Shown here piece after piece: positions 1 to 7,577 of a stretch of 11,484 nt of DNA. Under the pieces are notes generated by a model. It was not told the DNA's origin. It worked only from the letters and a program-made list of their open reading frames with translations, and searched no databases. Position 1 is the first letter of the stretch; the number at the start of each line of letters is the position of its first letter. The DNA lies in contig CAYQJV010000043.1 of the NCBI GenBank assembly GCA_964417925.1, positions 1 to 11,484 on the forward strand. Direction: 5' to 3'. The translations under genes and the position numbers were made by a program. The stretch is from CAYQJV01 sp964417925. Lineage in GTDB: Bacteria > Hydrothermota > Tepidihabitantia > B3-TA06 > CAYQJV01.

Positions 1-305
1 CCTGTAGGTATAAGAGGCATACCTGCTAAATAATATGCATAATGTAATCCACCTTTATAGCTTTCATTACAAGCCAATGTAAGATAGGGAAAAGTTATAA
101 TAAAACTTCCCACAAACTCAAGTCCAATCACTCCTGCCTTTTTTAATCCTGATGATTTCTCCTCCGGGGCATCTGTCTGAAAGAATAATCCAGAAGAAGG
201 ATAAAAATCCAATGCCTGGGAATTACTTCTTATACCCACATGGTCAGGAGTAAAAACTCCCAATTGTGTCTCACCTTTAATCATAAAAAGGATAATCCAA
301 AACAC
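1..305 (-). CDS. Hypothetical protein, N-terminal part (runs off left edge)
   Basis: An open frame of 101 codons begins at a GTG (305-303) and leaves the window still open. I chose this start because a GGAGG lies 5 bases upstream, the same spacing as at the other genes here. The first internal ATG (residue 8) has no comparable site. The product begins hydrophobic (FWIILFMIKGE), and has a second hydrophobic stretch at about residues 60-72 (GVIGLEFVGSFII), suggesting a membrane or exported protein. I do not recognise the family. It is not a propeller or a peptidase in the part visible, so it differs from the other genes behind the same kind of cassette. It is absent from simple ATG searches because of the GTG start and the window edge. 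Confidence 0.7.
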   Translation of the reverse strand, partial: MFWIILFMIKGETQLGVFTPDHVGIRSNSQALDFYPSSGLFFQTDAPEEKSSGLKKAGVIGLEFVGSFIITFPYLTLACNESYKGGLHYAYYLAGMPLIPT

Positions 306-397
306 CTCTACCTCCTTTTTAAGAGTTCATTTTTTCTTTCTTTATTATTCTCACCTCCTTTCCTTATATTATATTACTCCTGTTTTTTTTTTGTCAA
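306..397 (-). promoter_or_regulatory. Promoter/leader cassette A (A10 tract, 18 bp spacer)
   Basis: On the minus strand, TTGACA lies at 397-392 and TATAAT at 373-368, both perfect matches to the consensus. The 18 bp spacer is half made of A: the tract is 10 A counting the last base of TTGACA. AT-rich sequence directly upstream could act as an UP element. GAAAGGAGG lies at 362-354, close to the expected transcript start and far from any start codon. The leader is purine-rich and ends in the GGAGG of the GTG-started gene. The cassette begins 20 bp after the stop of the peptidase gene at 418. Confidence 0.8.
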
Positions 398-417
398 GAA
401 AATTTTTAACATAATCT

Positions 418-2862
418 TTAAACAAAAATTTTAAAAAATGGGTCAAATTTTCTCCTTACTTTTAACCATGGGTTTTCATCCCCTCCAAACACCTCCACAT
501 ACCACTCATACTTATTCGGATAGCCCTGGGTTATCTTAAGTTCGTCAATGTATGCAGTAAACCAGCCCTGCTCAGAGGTATTTCTATCATCATAGGCAAT
601 TGCAAGGTTTTTAAGGGTCTTCCCATGCAAAGGAGAAAGATTAAAGACATACTCCACCCACTCTCCCTCAGGGACACTTCTTCTTGATGCCCTTATTGTA
701 TTCCCATACTGGTCCACCACCTTACCATACGCAGGGTCAAAATAATCCCTTAACCTCGCCCATGGAGAGCATATACCATCAAGGGATATATGCCCGGCAT
801 CCTTAGGAGACTCCTTTATGTAAAATTTGCATGAAAGGAATGTATTTTCTGTGATGGGTATATTGCAGTCATATAGTTTCATATTGCATGACCCACAATT
901 ACTGCTTTCATCATACCCCTTGAATTTATACATGTATTCTCCATAAGGAGTTGAGATACCCTCATCGGGTTCCTGCACCACCTGAGCTGTAATGTCTCTA
1001 ACTCCACATACAGGCTGGGATAGGGAGTTCCAAGGGGTATCTTCATAAGGAGGAGGGTCATCTGGCTCAAAACCTGAGTAAGATGCAAAAATATGGGCTA
1101 CCACCTCTACCTCATCCGAGAGATCTGAAGTATCACATGTAACAGCCTTCAATGCATACCTATACCATCCACCCTCCTCAGGATAATCATCCCATGAAGT
1201 TGTGTTTGGAAGTATTGTGTCTATTATATCATCATCTGTAAAATCTCCTTCTCCTTTCTTTCTGTACAGCAGAAAATACCCTTCATTCTTTGATTTGTCT
1301 TGCCATGATAGAGTTATTTTTCCCTGGTTATATTCCCCTAACAAATTTGTAGGAGAAGGAGGAGGAAAACCATATATATCACATAATTTCATCTCATCAA
1401 TATCTGGATATCCTTCTTCCTTCCAGCCATACCAGAAATAGGTAATATCATTTGGCTCATATTTAGAAATCACTTTCCACATCTTATAAATTAAACCGTT
1501 TATTCCCTCATCATCCCAGCCAGGATCACCATCGTTAATATCTTTATAGTCCCATATGTCCCACAAGTTTTGCATTACAGCTCCTTCAACTTTTGTCCCA
1601 TCAATGTTACCATAAGGGGGTTCACCCTGCCAATAAGGATAGCCATTATAAGCATAATAACTTTCAACTCTATAGGGATAGTCTACCTTATTTCTCATCC
1701 ATGAAATCACCGCATATCCAAAAAATTCTGCCCATCCTTCACAAAAAGCAGTAGGAACATTGGTAACTCGATAATAGGTATGATCACTTATATAATCCCA
1801 AAATTTTCGAGAATAGTCAAACCATCCATATTTATCATGCATCACTGCATGACCATATTCATGTGCGCAAGTATATCCATACTCCTCCCAAACATCATCT
1901 CCATAGAGATGTATCTCATCAATTATCGGTTTAAAATATGAGCGACCATATTCTTCATGATAGAATGTTTTTATAGATTGCCTTACCCATCTAAATTTCT
2001 CATCACAGAATTCTCTTGCATTATGGAGAATGTAAAGAATTCTTCCCCAAGAAGGTGTAACCGAAATGTTTGCATCATATATACTTTGCGTTACATTTTC
2101 TTTATACCAATATTGGGGGAATGGTCCATGATTAGCTTGTGCAATCCAGGCGGCATCATTTTCGGCATATGCTATTATAAGCCAATTAAGTCCTGATGGT
2201 AATCCATCAACTCTATAGTATCCATCTTCATCGGTGAAGGTCCAGAAGAAGCCAGCAGATGTGCCATTAGGATAATAAGCATTCCCTTGAACCAATACAT
2301 TAGGAACGGGCTGCGTCTCTCCTTCTTCTATGTCTTTAGGAACTTTATAGTAGATTCTGCCGGCAATTGTTATCTCGCCTCCTCCCTCAAGGTTGGAAAG
2401 TCCCGTCGTATCGGGAATTTCAATCGGTAAGGGAGGATAGAAATTTTCAGGCTCATGTGGAAACACAAAAATGCCACTATCTGTAGATAAAACATAGATG
2501 GGAATATACTTCTCGTTCCAATAATCTGCATCTTCCGAGGGATGAATTATACTGAACCATAAAAGATAACTCCCAAGAGTATCTATCCGAAGAAGAAGTT
2601 GAAGATTTAAACTTTGAGATGAATCTAAATGAACATTAAAACTACTATCCGGCTGAAGCAACTTTATTCCTTCAGGAATTGTTAAATAACACTTCGTATT
2701 GGGAGAAAAAGTATTTGATAAAATCTTAATGGGAAAAGAGATGTATTCATCCTTTATTACTATCGAATCCCAGGGAATTGAGATCTCGTAACGTTCCTTT
2801 CTTAATTCTACACCAATCAATTGAGAAAATAAACAAATACCTACTATAAAAGTTCTTTGCAT
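418..2862 (-). CDS. Secreted HExxH zinc metallopeptidase, multidomain, complete C-terminal module
   Basis: An 814-residue exported protein, probably a zinc endopeptidase acting outside the cell. A short hydrophobic leader (residues 1-18) looks like a signal peptide. An N-terminal beta/Ig-like domain follows (about 25-130), then a carboxypeptidase-regulatory-like domain (about 164-235, with TDEDGYYRVDGLPSG) and the peptidase region (about 270-500). HEYGH (334-338) supplies two zinc ligands and the catalytic Glu335. EGWAEFF (375-381) probably supplies the third ligand. EGAVMQNLWD (426-435) and DPGWDDEG (446-453) are also found in the paralogue at 7392-9449. A fibronectin-III-like domain spans about 502-590. 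Residues 595-814 form the shared module, complete here, with PWNSLSQPVCGVRDIT, CGSC (656-659) and a jelly-roll/carbohydrate-binding-like end (AYDDRNTSEQGWFTAYIDEL). The start has GGAGG 5 bases upstream and lies 10 bp after the propeller gene, so the two are co-transcribed. The substrate is unknown. Confidence 0.9.
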   Translation of the reverse strand: MQRTFIVGICLFSQLIGVELRKERYEISIPWDSIVIKDEYISFPIKILSNTFSPNTKCYLTIPEGIKLLQPDSSFNVHLDSSQSLNLQLLLRIDTLGSYLLWFSIIHPSEDADYWNEKYIPIYVLSTDSGIFVFPHEPENFYPPLPIEIPDTTGLSNLEGGGEITIAGRIYYKVPKDIEEGETQPVPNVLVQGNAYYPNGTSAGFFWTFTDEDGYYRVDGLPSGLNWLIIAYAENDAAWIAQANHGPFPQYWYKENVTQSIYDANISVTPSWGRILYILHNAREFCDEKFRWVRQSIKTFYHEEYGRSYFKPIIDEIHLYGDDVWEEYGYTCAHEYGHAVMHDKYGWFDYSRKFWDYISDHTYYRVTNVPTAFCEGWAEFFGYAVISWMRNKVDYPYRVESYYAYNGYPYWQGEPPYGNIDGTKVEGAVMQNLWDIWDYKDINDGDPGWDDEGINGLIYKMWKVISKYEPNDITYFWYGWKEEGYPDIDEMKLCDIYGFPPPSPTNLLGEYNQGKITLSWQDKSKNEGYFLLYRKKGEGDFTDDDIIDTILPNTTSWDDYPEEGGWYRYALKAVTCDTSDLSDEVEVVAHIFASYSGFEPDDPPPYEDTPWNSLSQPVCGVRDITAQVVQEPDEGISTPYGEYMYKFKGYDESSNCGSCNMKLYDCNIPITENTFLSCKFYIKESPKDAGHISLDGICSPWARLRDYFDPAYGKVVDQYGNTIRASRRSVPEGEWVEYVFNLSPLHGKTLKNLAIAYDDRNTSEQGWFTAYIDELKITQGYPNKYEWYVEVFGGDENPWLKVRRKFDPFFKIFV
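421..1080 (-). repeat. Shared C-terminal module, full-length copy
   Basis: This encodes residues 595-814 of the metallopeptidase and is the only complete copy in the window. Its first ~65 codons (FEPDDPPPYEDTPWNSLSQ to the CGSCNMK region) recur with high DNA identity in the genes at 3910 and 7392, and the CGSC portion recurs in the relic at 10500-10700. Its last codons (GYPNKYEWYVEVFGGDE, then FKIFV and stop) recur at 11405-11484. Compared with that copy it has about 11 extra residues just before FKIFV. The conserved aromatic residues and Asp-rich strand pattern suggest a galactose-binding or carbohydrate-binding-like beta-sandwich, but this is inferred from pattern only. Confidence 0.8.
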
Positions 2863-2872
2863 TTTACCCTCC

Positions 2873-3796
2873 TCATTTTATATATTTATTTACATTTTTA
2901 AGTATCCAGAGCGATAGATTCTCCATATGTCCTGCCTCCCAGTCTACAAATTCTGCAGCACAGAAAACTATCTGAGTTCCATCGGGAGAACCACAAGGCT
3001 GGACTATGCGTCCTTCCTCTGCAATCCTTGCATCTATTGTAATTGTATCCATGTCAGGAAGATGGATTATCCTGATTAAAGAGTCTCCTAAGGTAACATC
3101 TCCAGATGATGTTACTATGAAATTTGAATTGGTTAAAAAAGCCTTAGCCCATGATGTGTATTCTAAAACAAATACTTTTTTTAATAAAGTGTCTTTTACT
3201 GAATATTTCAAGGGAGTAAGCAAAAATTGCGGAATTGCCAGTATAAATACTGAATCATTAGAAGTTACTTCAAATTCCCAATCCATATCTCTTCTTACTT
3301 CAATTATCCACCGGTTCCCCTTTGATTCTAAATCTATTGCCCAAATCCCTCCACTATCGGAGGAAGAAATGAGAGAGCAAAAGATTTTATCTCCATAACT
3401 TGAAAATTTTATCCCACCTATTCTATATGAAGATGTAAAAATTGTATTTATCATCCTTGTTTTTAAATCTAATATCAAAATTTGATACCAAGAGTCTACT
3501 ATTCCTAACTTTTCACCATTAGGTGATACATCAATTGCATTAAACTCGCCTTCCAAGAGCATTTCTTTTCTGTGCGATGATAAAGATATGCACCAAATAT
3601 CTCCTTTATTTCTAAAACCTTCAAACCATCCATCAAGATAATAAATTTTTTCACCGTCTGGGGACCAGATAGGAGAAAAACAATCACTTTTTTCAGCATT
3701 TACCAAGAAAACAAGGTCAGGATTTCTCTCAAACCCTTCGCAACATAACATCGTCATCATTAATAATCCTGTGATTTTTATTAATATTTTTTTCAT
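2873..3796 (-). CDS. WD40/TolB-like beta-propeller, putative lipoprotein
   Basis: A 307-residue protein with TolB/WD40-like repeats. The repeats are WSPDGEKIYYLD (44-55), VSPNGEKLGIVD (90-101), FSSYGDKIFCSL (131-142) and GSPDGTQIVFCA (269-280). The leader (KKILIKITGLLMMTMLCC) is lipoprotein-like, with Cys19 the likely lipid-bearing residue, although MLCC is a poor lipobox. Cys19 is followed by EGFERNP. The same C-x-x-FER-[ND]-P pattern occurs in the gene at 9463-10386, which has the same length, so the two are paralogues. GGAGG sits 5 bases before the ATG. It is the first gene behind cassette B and is followed after 10 bp by the HExxH peptidase. A binding, sensing or scaffold role beside that peptidase is plausible but not shown. 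Confidence 0.85.
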   Translation of the reverse strand: MKKILIKITGLLMMTMLCCEGFERNPDLVFLVNAEKSDCFSPIWSPDGEKIYYLDGWFEGFRNKGDIWCISLSSHRKEMLLEGEFNAIDVSPNGEKLGIVDSWYQILILDLKTRMINTIFTSSYRIGGIKFSSYGDKIFCSLISSSDSGGIWAIDLESKGNRWIIEVRRDMDWEFEVTSNDSVFILAIPQFLLTPLKYSVKDTLLKKVFVLEYTSWAKAFLTNSNFIVTSSGDVTLGDSLIRIIHLPDMDTITIDARIAEEGRIVQPCGSPDGTQIVFCAAEFVDWEAGHMENLSLWILKNVNKYIK

Positions 3797-3888
3797 AGTT
3801 ACCTCCTTGTTTTAAAGTTTTTATCCTTTTTTCTTTCTCTCTCACCCCCTTTCATTATATTATACTACTCCTGTTTTTTTTTTGTCAA
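3797..3888 (-). promoter_or_regulatory. Promoter/leader cassette B (A10 tract, 18 bp spacer)
   Basis: TTGACA is at 3888-3883 and TATAAT at 3864-3859 on the minus strand, with an 18 bp spacer containing a 10-A tract. The stabiliser-like site is GAAAGGGGG (3853-3845), one base different from copies A, D and E. The purine-rich leader ends in the GGAGG of the propeller gene at 3796. The -35 box begins 21 bp after the stop codon of the C25 peptidase, so the preceding gene's tail and this promoter are nearly fused. Confidence 0.8.
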
Positions 3889-3892
3889 GAAA

Positions 3893-3955
3893 AATTTAAA
3901 CATAATATTTTATGTAAGATTTATAACACCAAAACTTAATACTTTAAAACTTTTC
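3893..3955 (-). repeat. Truncated-module tail repeat, copy 1
   Basis: About 63 bp covering the last codons of the C25 gene, its stop and the sequence just before the next -35. It is almost identical to 7318-7380. It replaces the second half of the module: after CGSCNMK the reading continues into SFKVLSFGVINLT and a stop. It contains a 16 bp palindrome, acataatattttatgt (3900-3915), overlapping the stop codon. Confidence 0.85.
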
Positions 3956-6267
3956 ATGTTGCAGGAGCCACAATCACTGCTTTCATCATATCCTTTGAAT
4001 TTGTACATGTATTCCCCATAAGGAGTTGAAATACCCTCATCGGGTTCCTTTACCACTTTTGCAGTAATATCTCTCACCCCACATATGGGCTGGGATAATG
4101 AGTTCCAAGGAGTGTATTGGTAAGGTGGTATATCTTGTTCTTCAAATGAAAAATAATAATCTGGAATTCTAACGATACATACTCCTTTATAAGGTTTTCC
4201 GTATCTTGAGGGCATTGGAATACCGTTTTTACAAAAGGATACAGTAATATAAATATTTCCTGGGGTTAAAGGAATAATGTAAAAACCCGCTTTTCCATTT
4301 TCATTTGTATACGCCCATTTGTAAATTTCAATTTCTGGCCTCTCATATGCTTTCTTAATAAGGGTAACTGTCGCATCCTTAAAAGGTACTCCATTAAGTG
4401 TTACTTTTACCTCAAAATAATATAACTCTCCCTCTTTTGTTAAATAAGTGGGATGCAATACTTCAAAATCTTCAGGCTCATATCTACCTTTCCAGATAAA
4501 AAGTAAAGGATCTCCTAACGCATTTATTGTACATTCCAACCACTCATATCCACCATTTGTAAAAGGATTACCTACATTAGCAAAAGCATTCTTGTGCTCC
4601 GTAAATACATTTCCTAAAGTAGTGGTAGAGTTTCTACCAGTAAGAAGTTTAAAAAACTCTTTATCAAAAGCAGGACTCCATGAATTATGATGAGTTAATA
4701 CTCCAAAAAGCCCCTGAGCAGTGTTTCCTATAAAAGCTATACCCCCTCCTTCACGGCAATTTATAAAGCACGTTCCCCAACACCGTCCTAAAGTCTGTGA
4801 GTAGTAAGCGAAATTTCCTGAGCGACAGCTAATCGTATAAAAAATGGATTGCCGAGAACCGTTGTGTATTCCATTGATTATGTCATCCGTTGTTATGTAT
4901 TGATGATGGTTCCTTGCTCCTACCCCTATTATTGTAATATTTCCATGGTCTATGTGGTTAACCAAATGATACCCTTCATTTAGTGCATTTAAGCAATCTT
5001 TTTTATGCGTTCCGTTCTCGCTGTCGTATTCGGTATTCACATTGTAATAACTCAGAATATATTTTTCTTTTATATCCTTTTTATGGTCCTCTCCTTTATT
5101 ATGAATCACATCATACCATCCTTCGTCAGGATCAAGGTCAAACCCCATCAAAAAGATTTTGTGAATATAATTTGAAGGAGGTGAAGTCTCGTATTCTATT
5201 ATCTTTTCCACAAACCTTATTGCTTCCTCATAATCATGCACCGGAGCTCTGGTAACGTATACTTCTGCCCATTTGTCTATCTCGCCTTCTTCTCCATACT
5301 TACCATCTCCATCCCCATCCCATGTACCATCTAAGCATGCATAATACCAATCCGTGGGAGGATGGTCTGTAGTATCACCACCCCAACATTTATAAGTTCT
5401 TTCGGCTATCCTCACCGGAACATGAAATGTGTCTCCGCCTATTAGGAAATATTTTGTCCCATGATTATAATAATAGTATTTTATAAAGTTCCGTATTTTC
5501 TCTGGATTGTCTGAACCGTTAAAATGAGAGTATATTTGATCGGTAGTGATAATTTGAGTAGAAATTCCTTTTTCCTTTCTCCACCATGCAAGACGAAGAA
5601 ATGCCATTTTTAATTCAGGGGAAGTAATAATTATATATTCCGGATCTTCCGGATCCGGCTCCCAAGGTTCTCCCATAGGCACATCTTCTGGATTTATCAC
5701 CATCTCCTTCACAATATTAGTAAAATCAGGATCTTTTCTTACAGTGTTGCCCTCAGTATAGCTTGTATATATTTTGATAATCCCTTCTCTCAGAACCACA
5801 ACTTTTCGCTCTCCCGGGATATAAAGAAAAGGGAAAAGAGAAATACTCCCTATTTTATATCCGCCCATTCTTCCTGTGTCACCCAATATCAAAATACCAG
5901 GGAATAAAGTATCAGAGCTATAAATCAAACTATCAGGAGGGACAAAAGGAGGAACTGTATCAAAAAATCCTGGTTGAGCAGGAAGAAATACAAATTCCTC
6001 TTCCAAGGTATCAAATCGGAAAAAAGTTAAACAAGTACTATCTATAACCTCCTGGTCATATAAGTATACATAAATCTGCCTGTAGGGAAGTGCTGGTAAC
6101 CCAGGAGAAGAAATATAAAAAGACCTCCCAGTAGTGTCTTCTATATAGATATATTCTTCGTATTCTTTAAATACAAAACAAGAAGTATCAAGGGAGAAAG
6201 AAAACTCAATTACTCTTGCAAATATTACTGAATATATCAACACAATTAAAGTAAATAATTTCCTCAT
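3910..6267 (-). CDS. Gingipain-type (C25) cysteine peptidase, secreted
   Basis: A 785-residue exported cysteine peptidase. The signal peptide is about residues 1-17 (RKLFTLIVLIYSVIFA). The N-terminal propeptide-like region contains SPGLPALPYRQI (53-64), typical of C25 pro-domains. The catalytic region (about 208-595) begins with YIIITSPELK and includes FLIGGD (274-279) and an acidic DGDGDGKYGEEGEID segment (317-331) that may bind calcium. The catalytic dyad is visible: His441 in DHGN and Cys481 in TISCRSGNF, followed by GGGIAFIGNT. An Ig/regulatory-like domain lies at about 605-700. The shared module starts near 706 but stops after CGSCNMK (766-772), replaced by a 13-residue tail. C25 enzymes are often type IX secretion cargo, but no typical type IX C-terminal domain is seen. 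The start has GGAGG 5 bases upstream and lies 24 bp after the propeller gene. Confidence 0.92.
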   Translation of the reverse strand: MRKLFTLIVLIYSVIFARVIEFSFSLDTSCFVFKEYEEYIYIEDTTGRSFYISSPGLPALPYRQIYVYLYDQEVIDSTCLTFFRFDTLEEEFVFLPAQPGFFDTVPPFVPPDSLIYSSDTLFPGILILGDTGRMGGYKIGSISLFPFLYIPGERKVVVLREGIIKIYTSYTEGNTVRKDPDFTNIVKEMVINPEDVPMGEPWEPDPEDPEYIIITSPELKMAFLRLAWWRKEKGISTQIITTDQIYSHFNGSDNPEKIRNFIKYYYYNHGTKYFLIGGDTFHVPVRIAERTYKCWGGDTTDHPPTDWYYACLDGTWDGDGDGKYGEEGEIDKWAEVYVTRAPVHDYEEAIRFVEKIIEYETSPPSNYIHKIFLMGFDLDPDEGWYDVIHNKGEDHKKDIKEKYILSYYNVNTEYDSENGTHKKDCLNALNEGYHLVNHIDHGNITIIGVGARNHHQYITTDDIINGIHNGSRQSIFYTISCRSGNFAYYSQTLGRCWGTCFINCREGGGIAFIGNTAQGLFGVLTHHNSWSPAFDKEFFKLLTGRNSTTTLGNVFTEHKNAFANVGNPFTNGGYEWLECTINALGDPLLFIWKGRYEPEDFEVLHPTYLTKEGELYYFEVKVTLNGVPFKDATVTLIKKAYERPEIEIYKWAYTNENGKAGFYIIPLTPGNIYITVSFCKNGIPMPSRYGKPYKGVCIVRIPDYYFSFEEQDIPPYQYTPWNSLSQPICGVRDITAKVVKEPDEGISTPYGEYMYKFKGYDESSDCGSCNMKSFKVLSFGVINLT
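3952..4152 (-). repeat. Shared C-terminal module, truncated copy in C25 gene
   Basis: This encodes about residues 706-772 of the C25 peptidase and matches the first part of the full module at 421-1080 (PWNSLSQPICGVRDIT, EPDEGISTPYGEYMYKFKGY, then DCGSC). The first ~12 residues diverge from the other copies. The second, jelly-roll-like half is missing. Confidence 0.85.
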
Positions 6268-6291
6268 CTCATCCTCCTTTATAAAACTTAA

Positions 6292-7221
6292 TTATTCCAA
6301 GCGATAGGCATACATCTCCCCATTATCTCCCACTGCATAAAACACTACAGGTGAGCAATCCCACCCATAGGTAGATATGGCATTCAAATGCACATCATCC
6401 ATTATCTTTTTCCATCCGTATCCCTCATATTCATATATTGCACTTCCAACTGCAAAACCCCATATACAATTTCTCTTTGGAGTTAATGCAAGGTCCTTTA
6501 AAACTTCCCCAAACACTTTTTGCACCATCTTCCATTCTCTACCATCATAGTAATAAAACCAGCTATCCTTACCATCCGAAACAACAACCCAGACTTCAGG
6601 AGAGTTATATATGTTCCATATCCCTCCGTATTTCATTTTTCTGTCAAACAGTGTATCTATCATCCACACACTATCATCTGAAAGATGAAGAACACCTCTT
6701 TCACCAAGTATCCAGATCTCATTATCCTCGGTAATATCAAACAATCTCCATTTGCATTCAAAAGGCAGGTCTATCCTTTCCCACCTTTCTGTATTCTCAT
6801 TATAATCCAAAATTACTCCACTATCTCCCACCACCAGGTCTCCATATGCTCTTATCGCATAAAGGTTAACATCTACATCACACTCCATCCTTCTTTGTTG
6901 ACCCTGATAGGCATCATAAATTATAAAGCCGTTCTCTCCCACCGCATATGTCCCCAGCATGGAGATATCATACAAAGTCACATTAAATTTAACAGTATCT
7001 ATTCTCCATTTCCAGCAATGACCCATCCTAAACATCACTATTCCATCTTCTCCACACGCACTTGCCTCGTTGCCTCCACATACTCCATAAATGTTCTTTT
7101 CAGTAGGTGAATACACCTTCTGCCACTTACCTCCTTCCAATCTTTCATCTCCACCTATACAGGAGTAATTCGTTATTCCTATTGTAACAATACATACTAA
7201 AATTATTATTCTCTCCCTCAT
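6292..7221 (-). CDS. YCF48/BNR-like beta-propeller, putative lipoprotein
   Basis: A 309-residue protein with a repeated 'VGxxGxI' turn typical of YCF48/BNR-type propellers: ACGEDGIVM (54-62), AVGENGFII (93-101), VVGDSGVIL (130-138), ILGERGVLH (171-179), AVGSAIYEY (257-265) and AVGDNGEMY (296-304). Tryptophans such as GYGW lie between the turns. The leader (1-20) ends in TNYSC, so Cys21 may be lipidated, although the lipobox is not canonical. The ATG has GGAGG 5 bases upstream. It is the first gene behind cassette C and precedes the C25 peptidase by 24 bp. It occupies the same slot as the WD40-like propellers of units B and D but belongs to a different propeller class. Binding or partner function is inferred from position only. 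Confidence 0.82.
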   Translation of the reverse strand: MRERIIILVCIVTIGITNYSCIGGDERLEGGKWQKVYSPTEKNIYGVCGGNEASACGEDGIVMFRMGHCWKWRIDTVKFNVTLYDISMLGTYAVGENGFIIYDAYQGQQRRMECDVDVNLYAIRAYGDLVVGDSGVILDYNENTERWERIDLPFECKWRLFDITEDNEIWILGERGVLHLSDDSVWMIDTLFDRKMKYGGIWNIYNSPEVWVVVSDGKDSWFYYYDGREWKMVQKVFGEVLKDLALTPKRNCIWGFAVGSAIYEYEGYGWKKIMDDVHLNAISTYGWDCSPVVFYAVGDNGEMYAYRLE

Positions 7222-7313
7222 CTCTACCTCCTTGTTTTAAGTTTTCTATTCATTTTTTCTTTCTTCTCTCACCTTCCTTTCTTTTAAAATTATATCCATT
7301 TGTTTTTTGTCAA
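7222..7313 (-). promoter_or_regulatory. Promoter/leader cassette C (short A6 tract, 13 bp spacer, probably weak)
   Basis: TTGACA (7313-7308) and TATAAT (7294-7289) are both present, but only 13 bp apart, too close for normal sigma-70 use. The A-tract is 6 and the rest of the spacer differs from the other copies. The stabiliser-like site reads GAAAGGAAGG (7281-7272), one base longer than the others. The leader still ends in AAAACAAGGAGG before the start at 7221. Either this promoter is inactive, a poorer offset -10 is used, or the unit depends on readthrough. Confidence 0.6.
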
Positions 7314-7317
7314 AAAA

Positions 7318-7380
7318 ATTTTAAACATAATATTTTATGTAAGATTTATAACATCAAAACTTAATACTTTAAAACTTTTC
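7318..7380 (-). repeat. Truncated-module tail repeat, copy 2
   Basis: Nearly identical to 3893-3955, including the palindrome acataatattttatgt (7325-7340) and the ancestral stop codon at 7337-7335. In this copy the tail is no longer translated because a stop has arisen upstream at 7394-7392. Confidence 0.85.
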
Positions 7381-7391
7381 CAGCATGACCC

Positions 7392-7577
7392 CTAATCACT
7401 GCTTTCATCATATCCTTTGAGTTTATACATGTATTCTCCATAAGGAGTTGAGATACCCTCATCGGATTCCTGCACCATTTCTGCGGTAATATCTGTAACT
7501 CCACATATGGGTTGAGATAGGGAATTCCATGGAGTATCCTCATAGGGAGGAGGGTCATCTGGCTCAAAACCTGAGTA
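7392..7577 (-). repeat. Shared C-terminal module, truncated copy in second metallopeptidase gene
   Basis: Residues 625-685 of the peptidase. DNA identity to the copy at 421-1080 is especially high at the 5' end of the module, where the FEPDDPPPYEDTPWNSLSQ codons lie. It is cut at the CxxC position by a TAG. Confidence 0.85.

Noticed and set aside
398..417. Rho-independent terminators between units
   Set aside because: The junctions hold only AT-rich inverted repeats (for example AAAATTTTT with AAAAATTTT) and no GC-rich stem followed by a U-run. UP-element activity fits better.
240..434. Plus-strand 64-codon frame across the cassette A region
   Set aside because: It is low-complexity Phe/Leu/Ser sequence from reading the polypurine leader and A-tract backwards, has no ribosome binding site, and overlaps a clear minus-strand promoter.
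879..1088. Minus-strand alternative frame resembling one at 7361-7567
   Set aside because: The two look conserved with each other only because the module DNA is repeated. They lie out of frame inside the real module coding sequence.
3910..4152. Type IX secretion C-terminal sorting domain on the C25 peptidase
   Set aside because: The C-terminus is the truncated shared module plus a 13-residue tail and shows no typical sorting-domain pattern.
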